Source of the DNA: Streptococcus catagoni
GTDB lineage: Bacteria; Bacillota; Bacilli; Lactobacillales; Streptococcaceae
Assembly (NCBI RefSeq): GCF_011421425.1
Contig: NZ_WPCW01000001.1
Coordinates: forward strand, 186,001-250,000
DNA: 64,000 bases
Direction of reading: 5' to 3'
Part shown: positions 1-8,567 of the stretch, piece after piece
Numbering within the stretch: position 1 is the first letter of the stretch
How the letters are laid out: each line of letters begins with the position of its first letter
Program-made: the position numbers and the translations under genes
Notes under the pieces: generated by a model
Told to the model about the DNA's origin: nothing
The model's input: the letters and a program-made list of their open reading frames with translations, nothing else
Databases searched by the model: none

Positions 1-304
1 AGCCAAAAGCATTACGCTTTATGACTTTAATAATGTTGTTAGTAGCTTCTAGTTTGGCATTAGAATAGGGTTGTTCAAGGGTATTGATAATTTTATCTTT
101 GTCTTTTTTGAAAGTTTTGAATACCGTCTTGAAGATAGGATTGACTTGCTTGATATGGTCTTCGATAATGGCAAAGAAATGTGTACTGTTCTTCTCTTGA
201 AAGTGGTAGAAAAGTAATTGATAAAGCTCATAATAATACTTTAGTTCGTCAGAGTATGTCAAAGATAACTCAGGCAAATTTGTCCCAATCAATGGCTCAA
301 TCAT
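1..304 (-). mobile_element. ISL3-family transposase, partial
   Basis: Read on the minus strand, bases 304 to 1 stay open and run off the left edge. The translation contains YYELYQLLFYHF and, near the edge, LEATNNIIKVIKRNAFG, which matches the conserved C-terminal part of ISL3-type DDE transposases (usual form LEATNxxIKxIKRxAFG). Only about 100 residues are visible. The N-terminal part of the family is not seen upstream of 304, where adhesin remnants on the other strand begin, so the element is truncated here or its start lies in the junction. The family is recognised from the motif; the exact IS name is not. Confidence 0.75.
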
Positions 305-308
305 TAAA

Positions 309-985
309 GTGACAGATGAAGGGTTGGCTTGTTCAGGGTCAAACCGTGCCAGTGATTTAAATTTCTCAGAAGAATGGGACACGTCTTACAGTAAGTATGC
401 CTATAAGGGAGCTATTGTATCTACAGTAACTTCAGGGAATACTTATATGGTAACTTTTGGCCAATGGGATATGTCACAACAAGTTGGGCTCTCTTACTAG
501 TTTGCCTTAAATACTCTTCCAGTTACACGAACAGTTAAATCCTACAGTCTGAAACCTTATGTCACACCAAAACTGGATCCAGTTCCTGACCCTATCAAGG
601 TGACTCCTAAAACCTTCAATCCAAAAAACTTCACACCAGAGCCACCTGTTACCTTTAAGGAAAAACCGCTAGAGAAAGTCTCTCAACCGAGCTTAACCTT
701 GACCAAGGTAACCTTGCCTAAAGCGCCTACCCCAGAACCCTTACCAAAGGCTCCAGATGTGCCAACGGTTCATTATCATGATTACCATTTAACCACAACT
801 CCAGAAATTATGAAAGAACTGGTCAATTCCGACAAGGTTAACCTTCACGACAAAACAGTCACTAAGGCCTCAACAGTTATTTACCCATTAACCCGTTGAT
901 GCGCTATCACTTAATCGTCCGAAAACTAGTCAACCGAGCTTTGAAGAACCTCCCAGCAGGTTACGCTTTTAACCTAGCGACAACT
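309..985 (+). pseudogene. antigen I/II-family adhesin remnant
   Basis: One frame is open from 309 to 899 except for a TAG at 498-500, then shifts near 896. The first part (AYKGAIVSTVTSGNTYMVTFGQWD) resembles the variable head region of antigen I/II (SspA/SspB/SpaP) adhesins. It is followed by a proline-rich stretch (PTPEPLPKAPDVP), then VHYHDYHL and a segment ending STVIYPL, the landmarks just after the P-region in this family (VHYHYNxL). After the shift, LKNLPAGYAFNLAT matches the start of the C-terminal domains. No signal peptide, alanine repeats or LPXTG are present, so only a middle slice of a protein that usually exceeds 1,000 residues survives. Not functional. Confidence 0.7.
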
Positions 986-1275
986 CGATCAGACAATAGT
1001 GATAAGAAATTGTACGATGTTCAATTTTTTAACCGTTATTTTGAAGATAAAGAGGCTAGAGATATTCAAGCATTAGAAAATCTTCAGGAAGATTATCAGA
1101 CTTTTCGAGAGGAGCAGCATAAGGAGAAAGTCTCCGTAGAAGAAATCGAAAAAGCATTCAAAAAATACAAGAAAAAATGAGATGCCATCCATGAGTTTAA
1201 AGTTGAACTTACGGAAAATCAGATTGAGAAGTTATTTAAAGAGCTGTTACCAATTTTGGAGAAAACTCCATAATG
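986..1275 (+). pseudogene. charged C-terminal fragment of unknown protein
   Basis: Directly fused to the adhesin remnant is a charged, probably helical or coiled-coil segment (FFNRYFEDKEARDIQALENLQED) that does not belong to antigen I/II. It ends at a TGA at 1178-1180, but the same frame continues past it for another 30 codons (FKVELTENQIEKLFKELLP) to TAA at 1271-1273, so the TGA looks like a nonsense mutation. The tail recalls C-termini of mobilisation or relaxase proteins of integrative elements, but I cannot assign a family. It shows that two unrelated genes were joined by deletion before decay. Confidence 0.4.
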
Positions 1276-1489
1276 ACTATTAATATTTACTATGTTCATT
1301 CCCGATCATTACATATATCAATTAGTAAAAAACTGTCTGAGTTAGCTCGAACAACTTAGGAACTATTCGTTTTGTATCAAAAAGGGAATAATTTGTTTCA
1401 CTTGATTTCATAATTGAAGAATAATTCTAAAAAAGTATTATATCTAATTGTTTTTGTAACAAGTTTGAGATACCTAAAGAGACAATAGC

Positions 1490-1543
1490 TTGACAAAATT
1501 ACTATGTGGTGATAAATTTTAGATACAAATATTTTAAGAGAGG
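1490..1543 (+). promoter_or_regulatory. lctO promoter and ribosome binding site
   Basis: TTGACA at 1490-1495 and TAAATT at 1513-1518 are separated by 17 bases, a good sigma-70 type promoter. AGAGAGG at 1537-1543 lies 8 bases before ATG 1552 and overlaps the approach to the upstream TTG at 1546, which makes ATG 1552 the start. Confidence 0.6.
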
Positions 1544-1551
1544 TATTGACT

Positions 1552-2685
1552 ATGACTAAAGTTAATGGTTACGAACAATCAGATCGTGAAGAAAAAATTT
1601 CTATTCTGAATTTACCAAGCTTAGAAAAACGTGCTGAAGAAATCATTCCTAAAGGCGGTTTCGGTTACATTACAGAAGGTTCCGAGTACGAATGGACTCT
1701 TCAAGAAAATACAAAAGCCTTCGATCATGTTCAAATTGTTCCCAGAGTATTGACAACTGTAGAAAATCCATCAACTAAAACTAGCCTTCTTGGTATCCCT
1801 GTTTCTATGCCGATTATAGCAGCTCCCATGGCAGCGCAAGGTCTCGCTCATTTTAGAGGGGAGTTAGCGACTGCTGAGGGGATGGCAGCAGCTGGTACGA
1901 TTATGAGCCAGAGTACATATGGTAATTCTACTATTGAGGAAACAGCGAAAGCTGGGAACGGTGCTCCGCAATTCTTCCAACTTTACATGAGTAACGATTG
2001 GAGTATTAACAAAGCTTGGCTAGATGAAGCCGTTTCTTACGGATACAAAGCTATTGTTATGACTGTGGATTCGATGCTAGGTGGATACCGCGAAGCAGAT
2101 ATAATCAACGACTTCAAGTTTCCAATTCCTATGGGAAATCTTGAAAAATTGTCCGCAGGAGATAGTCAGGGTAAAGGAATTACGGATATTTATGCGGCAG
2201 CAGCCCGAGTGATTACAGCGGATGATGTCAAAAAAGTTATCGAGTACACTAATTTACCAGTCATTGTTAAAGGAATTCAAAATCCTGAAGACGCTGAGCG
2301 TGCTATTGAAGCAGGCGCTGCAGCAGTTTGGGTGTCAAATCATGGAGGACGGCAATTGAATGGAGGACCTGCAGCATTTGATGTCCTACGGGCAATTAGT
2401 CAGCGCGTTAATAAGCGAGTTCCTGTGATTTTTGATAGTGGTGTTCGCAGAGGTTCGCATGTCTTTAAGGCTCTAGCGAACGGTGCAGATATGGTTGCAC
2501 TTGGTCGTCCAATCTTGTACGGACTCGCACTCGGTGGTTCCCAAGGGGCTCGAAGTGTGGTAGAACATCTCAATAAAGAATTAAAAATTGTTATGCAGTT
2601 AGCTGGTACACAAACGATTGAAGATATTAAAAAAGCAAATCTAATTCGTAAATATCCTATTAACGATTCATTAAAAAGTATTTAA
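1552..2685 (+). CDS. lctO: L-lactate oxidase
   Basis: FMN-dependent alpha-hydroxyacid oxidase, 377 residues, turning L-lactate and O2 into pyruvate and H2O2 in the cytoplasm. The sequence aligns with the Aerococcus-type enzyme: GFGYITEG near residue 39 supplies the substrate-contacting Tyr, and SNHGGRQLNGGPA carries the catalytic His264 and substrate Arg267. DSGVRRGSHVFKAL and GADMVALGRP form the FMN phosphate site. Length is normal for the family (about 370-380). An alternative TTG start 6 bases upstream is rejected on Shine-Dalgarno spacing. The gene stands alone with its own promoter, followed 200 bases later by a GST-like gene that could help with oxidative stress (inference). In streptococci this enzyme lets cells use lactate aerobically and generate peroxide. 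Confidence 0.93.
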   Translation: MTKVNGYEQSDREEKISILNLPSLEKRAEEIIPKGGFGYITEGSEYEWTLQENTKAFDHVQIVPRVLTTVENPSTKTSLLGIPVSMPIIAAPMAAQGLAHFRGELATAEGMAAAGTIMSQSTYGNSTIEETAKAGNGAPQFFQLYMSNDWSINKAWLDEAVSYGYKAIVMTVDSMLGGYREADIINDFKFPIPMGNLEKLSAGDSQGKGITDIYAAAARVITADDVKKVIEYTNLPVIVKGIQNPEDAERAIEAGAAAVWVSNHGGRQLNGGPAAFDVLRAISQRVNKRVPVIFDSGVRRGSHVFKALANGADMVALGRPILYGLALGGSQGARSVVEHLNKELKIVMQLAGTQTIEDIKKANLIRKYPINDSLKSI

Positions 2686-2891
2686 ATTATTAGGGTATCT
2701 TGCCTTGCTGGTGTAGAGGCAAAAGTTCTAGAATAGTTAATTGTCATGATGATATTATGATCATTATATTCAGTTGTAAATTGTTACAGTTTTAAAAATT
2801 AGGAATCTACGCGGGTAAGGTTTGAAACAATTAATTGGTTACGTCACTGAGCATAGTGGCGAATGATAACTAGTACAAGGAGAAAATAATT

Positions 2892-3506
2892 ATGTTGACA
2901 CTTTATTATGCGCCAGGAACCTGTGCTTTAGCTTGTTGGATCGCCCTTGAGTGGACAAAAGCTGACTATCGTGTTGAGAAGGTAAATCCAAGATCGGAAG
3001 AATATAAAGCAATTAATCCACTTGCTATGGTACCTGCACTTGATATTGGAATGTCACGTCCAATGACACAGGCGGACGCTATTTTGCAGTATATTTCGGA
3101 AAAATATCCTGAGTCTGACTTGGGTAGTAATGAGGGATTAGAAAATCACTTTGAATTCAATGAAACCATGGCATTCTTGACAGGAGATTTTCATCCTGCT
3201 TTTTGGCCTATGTTTGGTCCATTTCGTTACACAGTGTCAAAATCTAATAAAGATTTTGAACTTATTAAGGAAGCGTCTTATAAGCAAATTGACCGAGTTA
3301 TGACCCATTTGGATAACCTTATTGGAGAGAGTGAGCATGTTTATCAAGATAAGCGTACCATAGCAGATGCTTATGCTTTCATCATGGCATTGTGGTCTGA
3401 AAAGACTCCTAAATCTTGGCAAGAATATTTGCATTTATCTCGTTTTATGAGAAAAATGATGGAGGATCCAATTGTGCAGCTTGTTTTAAAACAAGCTAAT
3501 CAATAA
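2892..3506 (+). CDS. glutathione S-transferase family protein
   Basis: 204-residue two-domain GST-fold protein. The N-terminal thioredoxin-like domain starts LTLYYAPGTCALACWIALEW, with the typical cis-Pro region NPLAMVPAL and then MTQADAILQYISEKYP, equivalent to the glutathione gamma-Glu binding ESxAI motif. The rest is the helical C-terminal domain (ADAYAFIMALW). AAGGAGA lies 8-11 bases before ATG 2892. This form resembles bacterial beta-class GSTs more than typical Gram-positive proteins, which suggests acquisition by transfer (inference). Substrate unknown; glutathione-dependent detoxification is the family role. Confidence 0.8.
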   Translation: MLTLYYAPGTCALACWIALEWTKADYRVEKVNPRSEEYKAINPLAMVPALDIGMSRPMTQADAILQYISEKYPESDLGSNEGLENHFEFNETMAFLTGDFHPAFWPMFGPFRYTVSKSNKDFELIKEASYKQIDRVMTHLDNLIGESEHVYQDKRTIADAYAFIMALWSEKTPKSWQEYLHLSRFMRKMMEDPIVQLVLKQANQ

Positions 3507-3900
3507 CTTTGCCTGATTTTAACAATCTTTGAATTTCTCTTGTTGTGCTGTAATTTATGATTAGCCATTTAAACACTGCTTTAGTTAATAGGGGTTCAAG
3601 ATGGCAGATTAGTTTTTGCCTAGTTAGATGCCGTTAGATATAAATTTATCCAAATTAATAAACCTGTAAAAAATTTGAAAATCTAGGTATTTAAATTTAT
3701 GTAGCTTAAGGATGCTTTTTAATTAGTATATGACTTTTGCATGGAGGTAGCAAAAACTATATACAGAATAAAAAGAGAGACTTGACTCATGGTGTTAGTT
3801 GATCTGAAAGTATAATAAAGAAGCTAAAAGAACGATACTGTGGGTGCTTCACTGGAGCGAATCTTCTGTTTGTCTTGTCACTTGTAGTATAGCGTGGATA
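3507..3900. other. intergenic, no gene recognised
   Basis: About 390 AT-rich bases between the GST gene and the IS3 remnant. I see no open frame with a credible ribosome binding site, no strong hairpin and no RNA gene. Confidence 0.5.
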
Positions 3901-4385
3901 TGTCAAGAAAAAGTAGACAAAAAGTTAAGTGAAAACGACAAAAATAATCATTCCAAGAAAAAAACATTTGATAAGGCGTTTATATTAGCTGTTATTAAGC
4001 TATTGTTTAAGAAGGTCAGTCTGTAAAAATCGTTGGAGAAACTTTAGGAGTTTATTCTAATAGCTTATATCACTGAGCTCAAGAATACGAAAAATATGGT
4101 GAAAGTGCATTTCCAGATCATGGGAGTGCACTTTGTTATGATTAATTTGCGATAAAGAAGTTAGAAGAAAACAGTTTGTTAAAGAGGAAGTCGACCTTCT
4201 AAAAAAGTCTCAGTTTCTAAAGGAGAATAGTGCTAACCTAATCATTCATCATGTTTGTCAAACACTCCAATTGTCCTGTTCAGGTTTCTGTGTTTATTTA
4301 AAGGAGTGCCGATCACCAAGACAGATGGAGAATGGCTTAAACGATGTAGGATTAAGGTGATGAAGGAAATGCGTTTATTACTCTA
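3901..4385 (+). mobile_element. IS3-family transposase remnant (orfA plus start of orfB)
   Basis: Frames pieced together across shifts give KKTFDKAFILAVIKLLF, then GQSVKIVGETLGVYSNSLYH, EYEKYGESAFPDHGSAL and KEEVDLLKKSQFLKENSA. This is the helix-turn-helix and leucine-zipper order of IS3-family orfA. HHVCQTLQLSCSGFCVYLK follows, matching the first residues of orfB (CxxLxVSRSGFYxxL). A frameshift near 4012, several stops and loss of the DDE domain make it inactive. TGTCAAG near 3901 could be its left end. Family call is from the motif pattern only. Confidence 0.65.
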
Positions 4386-4455
4386 ATTATTTTTATGAAA
4401 ACTATCTTTTTTAATATAGTAAATGCGATTACATTATAAAATTATTGAAAATAGA

Positions 4456-4495
4456 TTGTTACAAAAAGAACTTTCTGCTATAATTAACTAGTTAA
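4456..4495 (+). promoter_or_regulatory. promoter with AdcR (zinc) operator
   Basis: TTGTTA at 4456-4461, a 17-base spacer and TATAAT at 4479-4484 form a strong promoter. TTAACTAGTTAA at 4484-4495 is a perfect match to the AdcR consensus TTAACYRGTTAA and is the centre of a 16-base perfect palindrome (4482-4497). The layout equals that at 8,394 and 11,691. The gene it served, just downstream, is dead. Confidence 0.8.
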
Positions 4496-4511
4496 TTTAT
4501 GGGATAATGGT

Positions 4512-4700
4512 ATGAAAAAGAAAAATTAGGTATTATCTGGCTGATGATTAATCAGTCAGCTTTAGATTGACAGCTTGTCAATCTAAAGCAAAACAATCAA
4601 GTAAGAAAGTAGGTACATAGAGATTTAAAACAGAAAAAATGGTAACGGTACCAAAAATCTCATAAATGACTTGCTGGTGTAAACCTTCCGAGGCGTTGAT
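4512..4700 (+). pseudogene. decayed lipoprotein gene behind AdcR promoter
   Basis: ATG at 4512 gives MKKKN and then a stop, but another frame (4555-4617) reads LTACQSKAKQSSKK. That is a lipobox (LTAC, Cys codon 4576-4578) followed by a typical polar lipoprotein linker, closed by TAG at 4618. Further traces continue downstream without any open frame. A zinc-binding lipoprotein of the AdcA/Lmb type would fit the operator, but the remaining sequence is too degraded to match. The lipobox codons overlap an almost perfect hairpin at 4560-4588 (13-base-pair stem, 3-base loop). The role of that hairpin is unknown. Confidence 0.4.
4560..4588 (+). repeat. perfect hairpin, 13 bp stem
   Basis: CTTTAGATTGACA at 4560-4572 is followed by loop GCT and its exact reverse complement at 4576-4588. 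No run of T follows, so it is not a standard terminator. It lies inside the dead lipoprotein leader. Confidence 0.6.
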
Positions 4701-4874
4701 TTTAGGGAGTCATGCAATAGCATCTGATTTTATTGGATGCCTTTTGTAAAGGTGGTTGGATTCATATAGCACTTTCAGTATGTCTTTGCTAGAAGTTTAA
4801 GCAATCAGATTTTGGCGGCTTAAACTCGCGACTAGACTAATAAGTAAACATATCTGTTATGATTGGAGGTCTTT

Positions 4875-5753
4875 ATGACAGAAGAAACTTTTATTATTGC
4901 CAAATCTGGCTCAAAATATAACTTCAGCTGGTGGCAGGCACCTATTATCGGTTTTTTCCTGCTATTATTAGGAGAAGTTCTTGGTGCTCTCATTTTTGTG
5001 ACTCCTTTGATAGTACTGGGAATTGAATTTGGTCCTTGGGGAACTCTTTTGCTAGAGCTTACTTTATTTGCTCTCATTGCAGTTATAGTTATCTTTTGGG
5101 CACGAAAGGTTGAAAAAGCGCCATGGCTTGGTCTTGGGTTTACTAAAAGGTATGCTCTTAGAGATTTTCTCATTGGTTGGGGACTTGGTGCAAGTATGCT
5201 TAGCTTTTGTGTCTTTTTGATGGTCATCGTTAAAGGAGTGAATGTAGAAGGTGTTCAATTTTCCTTTGATTTATTTTGGCATTTTATTCCCCTTACACTT
5301 GCTTGGTCTATTCAAGGAACGACAGAAGAAATTCTTTGCCGGGGATGGTTATTCAGCAGTATTGCCGTAAAAAACAAAGTTCCTCTTGCTATTTTGGTCT
5401 CTTCACTCTTTTTTGCTGCTATCCATTTGGGTAATGATGGCATCAATCTCATCCCACTACTGGATCTCTTTTTATTTGGAGTATTAGCAGCTTTGGTCAT
5501 GCTTAAGACAAAGAATATCTGGGTTATCAGTGGACTACATGCCGCTTGGAATTGTTTTCAAGGTAATGTTTTTGCTTTTAAGGTGAGCGGTTCTGATACA
5601 GGAGCGGCTTTTATCAAGGTCAGTCAACAAGGGCCAGATTGGTTGTCCGGCGGCTCTTTCGGTGTAGAAGGTAGTGTCATCAGTCTCTTGGTACAAGGAA
5701 TCATTATCGGATGGCTTGTCTATGAATTATTTATCAAAAAATGTCTAACTTAA
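4875..5753 (+). CDS. CPBP family intramembrane metalloprotease
   Basis: 292-residue multi-pass membrane protein of the CPBP/Abi (CAAX protease and bacteriocin-processing) family. After a short soluble N-terminus come about eight hydrophobic segments. The three family motifs are present: TEEILCRGW (EExxxR), FAAIHLGND (second His) and SGLHAAWNC (third, His and Asn). TTG 4863 is rejected: GGAGG at 4865-4869 sits properly before ATG 4875. Members act as intramembrane Glu-type metalloproteases and often protect producers of bacteriocins. Here no bacteriocin gene is seen, so the substrate is unknown. It is followed after 40 bases by a second CPBP gene, probably co-transcribed. Confidence 0.85.
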   Translation: MTEETFIIAKSGSKYNFSWWQAPIIGFFLLLLGEVLGALIFVTPLIVLGIEFGPWGTLLLELTLFALIAVIVIFWARKVEKAPWLGLGFTKRYALRDFLIGWGLGASMLSFCVFLMVIVKGVNVEGVQFSFDLFWHFIPLTLAWSIQGTTEEILCRGWLFSSIAVKNKVPLAILVSSLFFAAIHLGNDGINLIPLLDLFLFGVLAALVMLKTKNIWVISGLHAAWNCFQGNVFAFKVSGSDTGAAFIKVSQQGPDWLSGGSFGVEGSVISLLVQGIIIGWLVYELFIKKCLT

Positions 5754-5793
5754 AAAATAATACTTAAATTAGAATCATTGGAGGATTAAGATA

Positions 5794-6459
5794 ATGGAAA
5801 CTCTTAAAAAATATCGCACTTGGATCGTCTTAGCATTTTATCTATTCATAGTTTACTTTAATAAGGAATTTCTAAACTTGTTGCATATTGAGGGGAAAGC
5901 GAAGCACTATGGGTTTTATCTGACACATATTGTCATGTTTTTCCTTGGCATCGTTTTTCTCTATGGTGATGACTACAAAAAAGATTTTAAGAAATTTTCA
6001 AAAAAGCTCTTTCCTAATATAGGGCTGTCTGTTATCGCCTATTTTGCCACTTTAGTACTGCTTTTTATTGTTAACCTCTTTATCAAAGACGTAAGTAGTA
6101 ATGTGGCTGAATCAGTCGAAGCACTCACACAAACCGGGTTCTTACAGTTTTTAGGTGTTGTCATTGCCAGTATAATCGGTCCCATGAATGAAGAACTTGT
6201 TTTCCGTAAAATTCTGATTGGAGATATGAAGAGGTACTGCTCTTCTAAAGCAATTCGCCTAGTGATTTCTAGCGTACTATTTGCCTTGATTCATATATTT
6301 TCTTGGAGTGAATTAGTGGCGGCTATACCTTATTTAGTTCCAGGATTTGTCTTGGGAGGTCTCTATCTTTTAAAAGAGGAAAATATCGCTTTTTCATGCT
6401 TGACACACATTTTTAATAATAGCGTTGGCTCCATCTTAAAAATGATTTTAAAAGCATAA
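5794..6459 (+). CDS. CPBP family intramembrane metalloprotease
   Basis: 221 residues with about six membrane segments. Motif 1 is MNEELVFRK (EExxxR form), motif 2 is LFALIHIFSW and motif 3 is LTHIFNNSVGS, so all expected catalytic residues are present. GGAGG at 5780-5784 lies 9 bases before ATG 5794. It is shorter than and divergent from the upstream CPBP gene, so the pair is not a recent duplication. Possible role: self-immunity or peptide processing (family knowledge, not shown here). A terminator-like hairpin follows at 6656-6693. Confidence 0.85.
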   Translation: METLKKYRTWIVLAFYLFIVYFNKEFLNLLHIEGKAKHYGFYLTHIVMFFLGIVFLYGDDYKKDFKKFSKKLFPNIGLSVIAYFATLVLLFIVNLFIKDVSSNVAESVEALTQTGFLQFLGVVIASIIGPMNEELVFRKILIGDMKRYCSSKAIRLVISSVLFALIHIFSWSELVAAIPYLVPGFVLGGLYLLKEENIAFSCLTHIFNNSVGSILKMILKA

Positions 6460-6655
6460 TGGAATAACTTGTATAAAAGATAATCACAGTACCTTAATTA
6501 ACTTAGTGATTATTAGTATTGGTTTATGGAGTACACCAGCGCTACTCTTAAAGAAAGCTGATATTGAAACAGTGCATAGAAAAAACGATGACAGACGTAA
6601 ACACGTTTATAAAGTGTGACTTGGAAGGATAGTGTATTCATATTAAAGAACCAGA

Positions 6656-6693
6656 GAAACAACTCAATCTTCTTAACTAGATTGAGTTGTTTC
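6656..6693. terminator. hairpin terminator after CPBP pair
   Basis: A 15-base-pair perfect stem (6656-6670 with 6679-6693) around an 8-base loop, ending in TTTC. The arm pairs AAAC with GTTT at the base, so it could stop transcription from either side. Confidence 0.6.
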
Positions 6694-7424
6694 TTAGTAT
6701 GGTATCACTAGTAAGTCTTTAAACAATAATAATCAAAGCAACCTTTTGAAAGAGATTTTGAAAAGAGCAGATCCTAGCTTGATCGAACTGGAGTTGGGTG
6801 AAACTGATATTCCGTCACTAGTTGTTATAAATCAAGGGTTTCGAGGAATTGCTGATTTTCCAAAAATATAATCTTCCTTGTAAAGATGTTGAACCCATGA
6901 TAATCAACAACGATGGTGCAGATAGAAGGGCTAAATTTGGACATCATCTTATTGAATCAGCCAATGGCACTTTAGCTCCCCAAATGAGTCAAAGAATAAA
7001 TAGTTATAACCAGGTGTCACCTGAATAAGTTGAAAAATGATAAGCAACTGGCGGCTCTCATCTCCTCTGATGCAATACTTATTCTCGAGGAAGAGTAACT
7101 TGTAAAAATAGTTAGTTAACTTAAAAAGTCCATCTACTAGTTTATGCTCCCAGGTTTACAAGCTTGAAAAAAGATGGAGAATACATGTTAGCAGACAGGA
7201 ACGCTTACCATTTACCCAGTTAGAAATTAAACGATTTTAAGGGATTATTTACCAATTTTGCATAAGTCAAGTAACGTATTGTCGACTATATGTACGTTTT
7301 TACCGGTAATTTAGCTAATGAGTTTAATGGTTTGGGTACAGTATTGCAACATTCAGAAAAAAATAATTGATTAGAGGTGGCAACCAAATCAGAGGATAAT
7401 AAAATTAAGATAGAGGAAAATAGA
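6694..7424 (+). other. decayed coding region, family not recognised
   Basis: Short plus-strand stretches look protein-derived, for example ELGETDIPSLVVINQGF near 6795 and RRAKFGHHLIESANGTLAP near 6925. They are cut by stops and shifts. There is no frame above 60 codons and no family that I can name. It lies between CPBP genes, so it may be the remains of a partner gene. Confidence 0.35.
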
Positions 7425-8090
7425 TATGGTATTAAATAGAAAAAAATGAACGGAATTAGCTTGGTATGATATTGGTATTCTACATTTGATTATGTTTGGT
7501 CAGGCAATTTAGACCTCGCAATTTCAATTTTTCCAACTTCAAAATAGTTAATTGGGTTTGGAAGATACCCTAAGCTTTTCTTCTATGCAAAATATTCAAG
7601 CTATAGGTAGTCAAGGGTTACTTTTTATTTTAGCATTCTTCTATCTGCTAATCAGAAATGTGGACTTTAGAATTTTTACAGACCGAATCAAGTGGACCAA
7701 GCGGGTACCATTACAGATTATTGGTTTCTTTTTGGTTTCAACTCTTTTGATGGATGTTTATACTTATGTTTCTTATTACATACCTTATATGATGACCCCA
7801 AGTGTGTCGAGTGTTTTTTCTGAACTTGATATCACCCTAGTTCTTTATTTTTTACTGAATGGCTTTTTTTTAGGTATCTGCTTAGCTGTTAAACCAAAGC
7901 ATATTTATTGGGGCTGTCTCTTTTCACTCCTCGTTCGTATCAGTTTCCATACTTATCAAGGCTTGGGAGGTGTTATTGCTCTGTTGTTGTGAACTGGCTA
8001 GCAAGGAGGCAAGAAAATCTGTCTATAAGCGCGATGACATGGGGAGGAATTTGCTTGTTCATAGTTTGTTGGATGAGTTGGAATAGCTAA
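7425..8090 (+). pseudogene. CPBP-family gene, inactivated
   Basis: ATG 7425 begins MVLNRKK and a stop. Later frames (7552-7992, then 7908-8090) align end to end with the intact protein at 15660-16397: RWFDI versus AWYDIGIL, FYLLIRNVDFR versus FYLVIRKFNFR, and RISFHTYQG shared exactly. The catalytic segment reading FNGMYEEIYFLGF in the intact copy is LNGFFLGI here, so the EE pair has been deleted, besides the early stops and the frameshift near 7990. This shows that the array at 14-17 kb once had a relative on this side of the zinc-regulated genes. Confidence 0.75.
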
Positions 8091-8216
8091 ATTAGGTGTT
8101 TTGAACGTCGATTAAAGCGCCCTCTCTCAAGTATTTGGATACATGGAAATAGTTGGCAAATTTGGTAGAAGTGGCTCATTGGGACTTACTCCTGTTGGTT
8201 TCGTCACTTACAGTAT

Positions 8217-8234
8217 AGCCCCCAGGGGCTTTTT
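8217..8234 (+). terminator. short rho-independent terminator
   Basis: AGCCC / GGGCT stem with a 4-base loop followed by TTTT. It would end transcription before the histidine-triad gene promoter. Confidence 0.55.
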
Positions 8235-8239
8235 GTGTA

Positions 8240-8257
8240 CTTTGAGTTGAACTAGCA
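8240..8257 (+). repeat. 18-base repeat, left copy
   Basis: CTTTGAGTTGAACTAGCA, matching 16 of 18 bases of TTTTGAGTTAAACTAGCA at 11424-11441. Each copy lies a few bases after a terminator and the pair brackets the histidine-triad gene. Confidence 0.5.
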
Positions 8258-8393
8258 TAATGAGTATGGTATGTACTTTCTCAAATAGATATAGCAAGGC
8301 AGAAATCTAGAATTTTTTATACTTAATCTTCCAAAATTCTGTTGTGGGTAAGGGCAAAGTTATCATGGCTGTCTATTCTCGTTTTTTATTTAC

Positions 8394-8433
8394 TTGTCGA
8401 AGGGACAGTGTAGTGGTATAATTAACCAGTTAA
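8394..8433 (+). promoter_or_regulatory. promoter with AdcR (zinc) operator
   Basis: TTGTCG at 8394-8399, 17-base spacer, TATAAT at 8417-8422, and TTAACCAGTTAA at 8422-8433, a perfect AdcR consensus overlapping the last base of the -10. Zinc-bound AdcR would block the promoter, so the downstream gene should be induced when zinc is scarce. A long untranslated leader of about 130 bases precedes the start at 8568. Confidence 0.85.
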
Positions 8434-8567
8434 GCATTAACCTATTGATTATATTCAAAATGATTATCTACTCAATGCTTTTAAAATAGTTTTTTACAAC
8501 TGCTCTTGCAACAATAACGTTTTGACAATAATTAATGGAACGAAATAGAAGGAGAATCATATCAATC

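Noticed and set aside
3844..4026. Small protein of 60 residues before the IS3 remnant
   Set aside because: Its end is the start of IS3 orfA cut by a frameshift, and its beginning has no ribosome site.
4832..5227. 131-codon minus-strand ORF opposite the first CPBP gene
   Set aside because: Shadow of a real gene with complete catalytic motifs on the other strand.
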